Assembly (NCBI RefSeq): GCF_954871325.1
Contig: NC_088775.1
Location: 72,455,561 to 72,519,560, forward strand
Direction: 5' to 3'
Length of the DNA: 64,000 bases
Source of the DNA: Gordionus sp. m RMFG-2023
Lineage: Eukaryota > Nematomorpha > Gordioida > Chordodea > Parachordodidae
The first letter of the stretch is position 1. Each line of letters begins with the position of its first letter. Under the pieces are notes generated by a model that was not told the DNA's origin, searched no databases, and worked only from the letters and a program-made list of their open reading frames with translations. Position numbers and translations under genes: made by a program. This document shows, in pieces, positions 56,721-64,000 of this stretch.

Positions 56721-58165
56721 CAGGGATGTGAACCCGGACCCGGACCCTGAACCCTCCTGGACCCTCGTATTTTGGCTGAATCCGGACCCGGACCCCTTTA
56801 AAAAGTGGTGGTCCAAGGGTTCAGGGTGTTAAAAAATTTTAACTTAAAATTTTTTTTTTTTAAATTAATGTAAAAATATAATTTTTAAAAAATAATATAA
56901 AATTTTTATAATTTTATTAATTTTTAAAAAATAATATAAAATTTTTATAATTTTATTAATTTTTTTCGTGGAATCTCCCTAAAAAATAGTCACTTTAAAA
57001 CTATAATTGATAAAGCAAGGGATGTTGTAAAATATTTAAGAACTCCCACAATTGTTAGAATATTAAAATCCATAAAAAGGTAAATGGCAATTTTAGATTG
57101 CACAACACGTTGGTCCTCTATGTGTATGATGCTAGAGCGATTATTAAGTTTGAAAGATTTCTGTAATGATTTTATCATAGGAGCATGTGAAATCATTTTG
57201 TCAGAAGATGATTGGAATCAAGTAAAAGAGCTTACTAGTGTGCTGTGTGCTGGTTCCTTTAAAAATAACAACATTAAGAGTGCAAGCTGAACAATTATGT
57301 TTATCGGATTTTTATGGCATATGGTTAAGATGTCGATTAGAGTTAGGGAGATTAACAAGTTCTTTTTCAAATGAAGTATTAGAAAATACGAAAATAAGAG
57401 AGCAACAATATTTACAAAATAGTGTTGTATATGCTTCGATATATTTAGACCCGCAATATCAGGTTTTATTAAGTAGTGAGCAAAAACAAACGGCTATAGA
57501 CCATCTTGAAGATTTATGTCAGACCCAAAACTCTATTATTTACAATACATTGGTCAATAATTACTGGTTGTAGCGATAACAATGATAATGATAACGATAT
57601 TGATGATCTGGAAATTTTACTATTAGATAGAGAAAAAAAAATTAAATTATCATCTGATAGAAAGGAGCAAAAAATATCTATTGTATCTTTAATAGAAAAG
57701 TTCTCGGAAGTTATGAGAATAAATAGAGATGCAAACATTTTAAAATTCTGGGAGGAAAATTCTTCAATATATCCAGAATTATATACCTTTTCTAGAATCG
57801 TCATGGCTGTACTGGCGACACAAGTACAACAATTTATGTATTATGTAAATGACTATCTATTTTAGGTAAGCGTAGAACGTGGATTTTCATCGTTGACTAA
57901 TTTACGTGGAAATCTGAAGAATGATATTTTAGAAGGTATCATGATTTTGAGATTGAATAAAATATTTAAAATATAAATTATCTCATTTCGAATTATAAAT
58001 GTGTATATATTGAAGTATAATAAAAAATGAATGAAAAAAAGTCTTATTTTGAGTCATTATTTTTATGTTTCCTCTGAACCCGGACCCGAACCCTGGACCC
58101 GGGTCCTTTTTAAATTTATTACCGGACCCGGACCCTTTTTTTTTGTCGAAGGGTTCACATCCCTG
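56721..58165 (+). mobile_element. hAT transposon with GGACCC subterminal repeats
   Basis: Ends CAGGGATGTGAACCC...GGGTTCACATCCCTG, a perfect 15-bp inverted repeat. GGACCCGGACCC repeats lie just inside both ends. The plus strand holds substantial pieces of a hAT transposase (57084-57960). The flanks CCTATAAT and CTTAAAAC agree only at 5 of 8, so the target duplication is not convincing. The N-terminal BED zinc finger is missing; the element is 1.45 kb. Confidence 0.87.
57084..57960 (+). pseudogene. hAT transposase, central and C-terminal parts
   Basis: In order: DCTTRWSSMCMMLERLLSL (the 'TRWxSxxxML' block), WNQVKELTSVL, VVYASIYLDPQYQVLL ('AxxLDPRF' block), FWEENSSIYPELYTFSRIVM, then VSVERGFSSLTNLRGNLKND and ILEGIMILRLN, the C-terminal dimerisation signature. 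At least three frame changes or stops interrupt it. This is the best preserved transposase in the window. Confidence 0.85.
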
Positions 58166-58439
58166 CTTAAAACTACAAATAAACAATACCATAGTCACAT
58201 TTTATTTTTTTTAAATAAAATTTCCCCATTTAAAACAATTTTGTTATAAATTGTATGAAATAAATTGAAAACAGAATGCTTCCCAAAGACACTATAATTC
58301 GTATGGAATGGATGTTGGTTTTTTCTATTTCTATAGTATTATAATTATTTTACTAAACAATCCCTCAACCTTAGCGCTTGAATTATATGCAATCATTTTC
58401 TATTTCACTGTAACCATATCTTATTTTGGTCAAATTTTT

Positions 58440-59586
58440 TAAAGATGTCACAAGTCTATTTGAACTACTTTTATATATCTCTATTTAATTATAAAAGTAT
58501 CATAGTCCTAGACATCGAGTTTTATATTTTAAATAACAACAAAAAAATTGATTTTTTATAGTGATATTCTTCATTCTATCTAGAATTTGACACCAAGAAC
58601 TTTAAAACATATTAAGGCATTAAACTAAAATGCAAAATAGTTAGGCATTACATATTGCTCTAGATTAGTGTTTTCAAAAGTGTCAACTTCTTTCTTAGGG
58701 CTTCGTCTTAATATTAGATCCAGATCCTTATCAAAATTTTGAAAATATTACTTGAATTCAAAATATAATGATTTAACTAAAAGAACAAACAATATAAAGA
58801 TCGTAAAATCATAAGATTCAATAATATTTTGGAACGGGGAAAAGAAACCGTAATGTATTTTTTTAGACCTAATCTTAGCAAAATAAATCCATATTTAGGA
58901 CTCACTTATAACTGATAGAGTATTAAATACTTTTACAATTTTTCATTCTAGAATCTTGGCCATTTTTTATTTTTTTTAACAAGCTGGTTGAAGTACTAAA
59001 ATATACTAAATACGCATTAATTATTGATATTTCCTGATTTAATGTTTCTATAGTTTTTATTTGGTTCTTAATTCGATTATTTCTTTGTGGTTGACAAAAT
59101 GGATTAAAGAATTAAAAGTAAGGCACGAAGGCAACCAGATTTAAATTTTTTAAAAGATTATATTATTTTTACAACTTTAATAGGACGAAAGATTTTAACC
59201 ATTTTTTTCCAGCTTCCACAAGATAATATTTATCATATAAATCGTTATTGCTTAACTTCTATTTAATTTATAAACTTCCAATAACTTTTATTTCATAGCA
59301 AAGACTTTAAGAAACATGTACAAAAAGTTCTAAATCATTAAGTTAAATCGATTTTGCTAAAAGGGAAAAAAGGCTAGAAGGTAATTTTTATAATTCATGG
59401 GCTAAAAATAATTTTTATAGTTTATGGGTTAAAAAGGATTTTTCGATAAAAATACATCAAACTAGGAATATTTACCAAAATTTGAACAGAGATAAGGTAT
59501 TATATCTGAAAATCTTCACGGTGTTTATGCTCGAAGGCTAAAATGTTATTTACTTTAATCCGTTTGTCTTTTACTCCAATCTCCTC
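58440..59586. mobile_element. Dispersed repeat, copy B, ending in a pogo-like terminus
   Basis: 58440-59150 is collinear with 17130-18190. From about 59200 to 59586 the sequence matches, inverted, the first ~400 bp of the pogo-like ends at 54650-55003 and 63401-63800 (AATAACATTTTAGCC, GTGAAGATTTTCAG, AACATGTACAAAAAG). It finishes CTCCTC followed by TA. This suggests a pogo-related non-autonomous element; no transposase is seen. Confidence 0.6.
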
Positions 59587-59594
59587 TAATGGAA

Positions 59595-60035
59595 GGACAC
59601 ATTACGATTTATTACTTTATTTATTTTTTAATTTTTGGAAATCTCCTATTTTCTCCTATAAATCAAACTTTAAAAAGTTAATATATAAACTTCAATGATT
59701 TCAAACAATCAAAAAATACCTGTTATTAAAAGTGATAATTCAAATTACATTTCAACTGTTAATTATTCATTTTTTCAATAGTAAATTCAAATACATTGCT
59801 ATTATAAAATAGCAAAATAAAATTTTAAAATCTTATACTATATTGCACCACTACTTTTAAGAAAAAATTAAACAAGTATTATGATATTTCTATAAAAAGG
59901 ATCATGATTACATTACTAAATCAAATCCAGAAATAAATTTAAGGTTAAGTGCATGACATGAAGATATGCCATTATAAAGAATTAAATACGACAATATTGA
60001 TTTAATAAATTTGAATATGTATCCTTTATTACGAT
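59595..60035. other. A+T-rich spacer, no gene seen
   Basis: No recognisable feature. Confidence 0.4.
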
Positions 60036-60039
60036 AAAC

Positions 60040-61340
60040 AATTATAGGTCGTTATTTGTAACTAATTGGTGGTAGCTTGTTATACTTCTGAAAGAAAATA
60101 ACTATAACTAGTTATTTTTGGAATGTAACGACAAAAATAATTACTTTTTAAAATTACGTTAAATATTTATATGTCTTATTTATTATTTTATAATTATGAT
60201 TTTCCAGATAAAATTACTTTATTAAATATAATGTGATTTATTTTAATTTAGATATTTCTTTTTTTAAATTTTTTAATTGATTTGCAAAGTTTTTGTTAAA
60301 GATTGATGCATAACCTTCATCATTCAAGTTAATAGAAATTGTTTTTTATTTGCCAAATTGGAAAATTTTGGAAGAATAAATGATAGTACTGTATTGTATG
60401 AGATAAATCATTAATAAAAAATAATACTATATCATACTGATCAGGCGAATTTTTTATTTAAACATTATTAATTTTACAGATTCTATGAACATTAAATCTC
60501 AATATTGTTAGTAATCATTAAAACTTACAAATTTAAACTTAAAATCAGCCACCACCCACCCTTAAAGTAATTAAATTATACTGTAGTTCTCGAGTATAGG
60601 CTCTTTTTTTGCCCCCTACGCCTATCTCTTCATTAGTTCACTCCTTTTTAATAAGCCTATAGAGGTTTAACATCATTTTTCAGACTGTTGCGCCTACAAG
60701 TAAGTGCGGCATGCCCACAAACGTGTGGAGGGCTCCTCATATTTTTACTTTTACACCCAAATTAAATTAGTTCCAATTAGATGGAAATGAGGAAAACCTA
60801 ACGCAGCTCTGTTGAAGCTTCAACGCTAGAGGGCAAAGCGCTATATATCACATATCACGTAAATAGTATATCTTACATCTAACTATCCTGTAGAACGTTC
60901 GAGCAAGTTACATACCAATTTTGGAAATAGTTTATTACTAACAAATAAAAATTTATTAAGCCCAATATTTTTGATAAATAAATATTATATTAGGTAATTT
61001 TTATATTTTTCGGTGCAATGCAAATTTATATTAAATTGTGATATTTTCTTTTCAATGCATATAAATATTACATTTTATAATATTTTTTTCAATACAAGTA
61101 TTTCTTTATTTAATTAATATTTTTATATAAATTCCGTTGATTAAAATTTGTAAATCGCATAATTATTTTATACAATAAAATATTATATATGATTAGCTAT
61201 ATAAAATAATTTCGTAACTTACAATATAACTAGTTACTTTTAAAAATACCTGTTATTAGTTAATTTGGAAAATGTAACAAGTTATTTTTAATGTAATTAT
61301 AGCGAAGTTAATTAAAGAATTAACTTTTAAACATTAATAC
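60040..61340. mobile_element. hAT-like element with AACTAGTTA subterminal repeats
   Basis: Left part (60050-60170) and right part (61220-61310) carry AACTAGTTA, GTAACGACAAAAATAATTAC and GGAAAATGTAACAAGTTA, facing each other. 60340-60610 resembles 11870-12070 (AATCAGCC-CCACC, TAAAGTAATTAA). A G+C-richer stretch (60590-60850) encodes nothing I recognise. Boundaries are approximate. Confidence 0.45.
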
Positions 61341-61344
61341 CTTA

Positions 61345-62365
61345 GAAACATAATCTTTATAAAGTTAGAATTTAATAACCAATTAAGAAAAACAAAATTT
61401 AGTCAATTCTATCCATCAATATCTGAAAAAATAGTTTTAATTTAAATATTGTGATCGTGGTGAAAATATTTAGTATAATATCATTCAAAAAAATAATCAA
61501 TAAAATAAATAAGAAGTATATTATCAATAAAATAAAAAAAATTATAGATAATATCATATCATATATATAATTTTTGGTTTAAATTTATTCATGAATATAA
61601 AAGAAAGAAACCTCAATTATACCAAAATATCTAAAAAAAATAACCTTAATAATGCCACATAAATGATTTTTATTTAAGTTAAAGTTATAGATAGTAAAAT
61701 ATAAAGGACAACATATTATTTTCAAAGTAATCGGGTTAAAAGGGAGATTTCTGTGCTTATAAAAGTTATTTTCAACCATCTACTTCTTCTATTAATAGGT
61801 ATGTATATTATTGTTATATATAGAACATTTTTGATTTATTATCAATATTTTAATTTTATAAATCATTGATAGTATTATTATACTATAAATATAATTCATA
61901 TCTATAAGTTTTTATAATTTATTGAAATAAAATGCCCCCCCCCCTCCCCCCTTTATTTAAAATAATGAAATTAATTCAGCCAATAAAACTAACAATATTC
62001 GAAGTTGTATATATCTGACACAATGTCTAAGAATTTGTTATAAACCGTCATTTTTTTTCTTGTTAATTTAATAAAAACTAAACTTTAAATCTTTTGTTTT
62101 TGGATATCAATTTTATTTATATGAACCATATAAAAAAAGAGATGACCAGTTAATAATTAAATTCATATTAAAAAAAATTATGTTGCTTATCTTTAAGGCG
62201 TGCGTTCCAAAATTAAAAAAAAAATATTTAAAAAAGGTTTTAGCTCAAATAATATTTTATCTGTGCTCGGTCGAATTACTTGGAAGTTCTGAGCACTTTT
62301 GTCCCTCCTTTAAGGCAGTGACGATATTGGTGAATTAATTTATTTAAAAAATTTGAAAAATAATA
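61345..62365. other. A+T-rich spacer, no gene seen
   Basis: Contains a C-rich run at about 61934-61951. A 64-residue open frame at 61585-61779 (minus) matches no family and is probably chance. Confidence 0.4.
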
Positions 62366-62369
62366 AAAA

Positions 62370-62573
62370 GGTCTCCTGGTTCGACTAATTACTAAACAGT
62401 TGCCTATTTATCAGGCTATATAGCTTTGACTAAACAGCCTAAAAGGTAGAAAAGGGAAAAAATATGAAAAATAACATTGCCACCAAACAAAAGGGTGTCC
62501 TAATTCAGAATCTGTTTAGCCTAGGCTAAACAAAAATAAGTATATCAAAATAAGTCAGACCAGGCGCACCCTA
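62370..62573 (-). mobile_element. ~204-bp MITE, unbroken copy
   Basis: Ends GGTCTCCTGGTTCGACTAAT and (inward) AGGGTGCGCCTGGTCTGACT. The interior AGCTTTGACTAAACAGCCT and AAAGGGTGTCCTAATTC matches, inverted, the two parts at 27584-27621 and 29994-30186. No target duplication could be settled. Confidence 0.75.
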
Positions 62574-62574
62574 A

Positions 62575-63400
62575 AGGAAATAGAGTCTACAAATCCACTT
62601 ATATAACGTCCCCGTTTATAAAGTTTTCCCGCATTTAGTCAATAATTTAGTGTTCCAGAAATCTTAATTATACAATGTTTTCCGCTTTTTTAACGCTTTA
62701 AAATTGTTAGTCCCTTGTAAAATGTTATGAGAGGATTGTTTAGACTCAAATAAATCTTAAATAAATGCATGTAAATGTATATTTTATTTAAATTATCTAT
62801 TTAAAATATTTTGTGCTGAAACTATTTTAAAGAAAAATTTGAAAAAAATACTTTCAAGTTAATTATATAAAAAAAAAATAAACTCCTTAAATTAATTCTT
62901 TGCTTTAAAGTTCTTATAATTAGCCTAACATTTTGATTCGCATTTCTATTTTATATTTAACATTTTGAAAATTTAATAGTGAACTTTTGATTTCGGGGTT
63001 TAAAACTTATACATTAAAATATAAAGTTGTGTAATCTCCCTTTTTAGTCTTTCCGGCTGAAATAAACCATAACTATCATATTCGTATCGGTGTTTTATTA
63101 AAATGTCATAACAAAGCAAAGTAAATTAACTCGCTACTCCACGCTTGGTAAATTTGTTTCGGCATGTGCCTGTAGATTTAGTAAAATTAAGCAATATTTT
63201 AGCCATTATCGTGTTTAGTTTTAATGAATATAAAGTAAAAATTTTTATTTGATTATTCAAAAAAAATTATGAATATATTTAAGTATACACTATAATTTTC
63301 TTTTTTAATTGAACAAATATCTCCATGTATTTAAGAGAATCTCTCTAGCAAACTATAATAAATCTTTCCTTACACTATAATCTTAAATCTTTCAATAGTG
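62575..63400. other. A+T-rich spacer, no gene seen
   Basis: No recognisable gene or element end. Confidence 0.4.
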
Positions 63401-64000
63401 GGGGAGACCGGGATAAAGCGATTAAAGGAACAAGAGCTAGCAATATTAGCGCGAATAACATTTTACCCATTGAGCATAAAAATTTTAAATTTGGTGTGAA
63501 GATAAATTTTTATATATATAACTTTTTACTTATGTATATCTTTTGGGAAATCTTTCTGGTTTACCCTATTTGGCTAAAAACCTGTTTTTTACGCAAAAAT
63601 TACAAAAATTGTCCTCTACTTGTTTTTATCAAATATATTTATCGTTTATCCTCGTGATAAAACTGATATACATGTTCCTTAAAGTCATAATGATAGGATA
63701 AAATTTAACTAAAATTTATAACCTAACTAGAAGTAACGATATATATATATAATATTATAACCTTGGGGCAAAGCTATTGAACGGTTAAAATGTTTCTTCT
63801 GGTTAGAACCGTAAAAAAAATTTGAAAAATTAACGTTTAATACCATATAAAAAAAATATCTTTAAGCAAAAAAGAATGTTAGTAAATAGTTCGTGTGAAA
63901 TTTGGAATAAAAATATGTAAATAATCGCAAAGGTAAAGAATAATTGAAATTACAATGTGGTCAAAATGGGCATATAAAAATGTTTTATTTGATCGTTTCC
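63401..64000 (+). mobile_element. pogo-like element, left part, running off the window
   Basis: Begins GGGGAGACCGGGATAAAGCG and continues with AATAACATTTTACCCATTGA, GGTGTGAAGATAAATTTTTA, ACATGTTCCTTAAAG, matching the inverted end region 54650-55003 of the Tigger-like element for about 400 bp. Its other end is beyond 64000, so an autonomous copy could start here. Confidence 0.7.

Noticed and set aside
57983-58249. Pro/Gly-rich open frames on both strands
   Set aside because: They come from the GGACCC subterminal repeats of the hAT at 56721-58165.
1-64000. tRNA, rRNA or other structural RNA genes
   Set aside because: I looked for tRNA B-box-like GGTTCGANTCC and rRNA-like G+C-rich blocks and found none that I could support. 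A covariance-model scan would be decisive.

Overview
The window is a low-GC, gene-poor stretch of a eukaryotic nuclear genome, most likely from an invertebrate animal. Three things point that way: an animal-type COQ10 gene with introns; a mix of animal-style transposons (hAT, Tc1/mariner/IS630, pogo/Tigger, RTE-like LINEs, LINEs with a restriction-like endonuclease, Ty3/Gypsy fossils); and strongly A+T-rich sequence broken by short poly-G/poly-C runs. I cannot place the species. A 43-nt intron next to a 4.3-kb intron shows that very short and very long introns coexist.

The one host gene I can support is COQ10, on the minus strand (31334 down to 26285). It has three exons and encodes about 245 residues: a basic mitochondrial-type N-terminus, a START-like coenzyme Q-binding domain, and an unusual Ser/Asn-rich tail. 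Its second intron (26696-30964) holds a nest of elements: a small inverted-repeat element, split by a hAT element, which itself carries a piece of a restriction-like-endonuclease LINE, followed by a Gypsy reverse transcriptase fossil.

Layout. 1-2.6 kb: 3' part of a broken Ty3/Gypsy element. 3.1-4.7 kb: a hAT element with an exact 8-bp target duplication and three hairpins near one end. 5.3-9.2 kb: two pieces of a restriction-like-endonuclease LINE. 9.2-16.2 kb: a repeat-rich zone with an exact-TSD hAT MITE, polypurine blocks, poly-C units and a large inverted duplication of a 21-bp minisatellite. 17-18.2 kb: a dispersed repeat. 18.7-21.0 kb: an RTE-like LINE with an insertion. 21.1-25.1 kb: an IS630-type DDE transposon with TA duplication, a mariner remnant and a hAT remnant. 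26.2-31.3 kb: COQ10. 31.9-38.3 kb: a second broken Gypsy element with recognisable LTR-like ends, invaded by other repeats. 40.4-47.8 kb: several hAT elements, one with 16-bp subterminal arrays and one inserted inside another. 50.6-55 kb: an RTE-like LINE split by a TA-flanked element, then a pogo/Tigger element whose catalytic core is not visible and which holds an ~80-bp tandem repeat. 56.7-58.2 kb: a fairly well preserved hAT. 58.4-64 kb: pogo-like ends, a hAT-like element and a small MITE.

The genes do not form a pathway; the window mainly records repeated transposon invasion. The most unusual signals are the modular repeat family at 10-16 and 35-37 kb, the mirror-image 21-bp minisatellite, the hAT with inverted 16-bp arrays, and the nest inside COQ10. 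All family names rest on reading motifs by eye; no database search was run.
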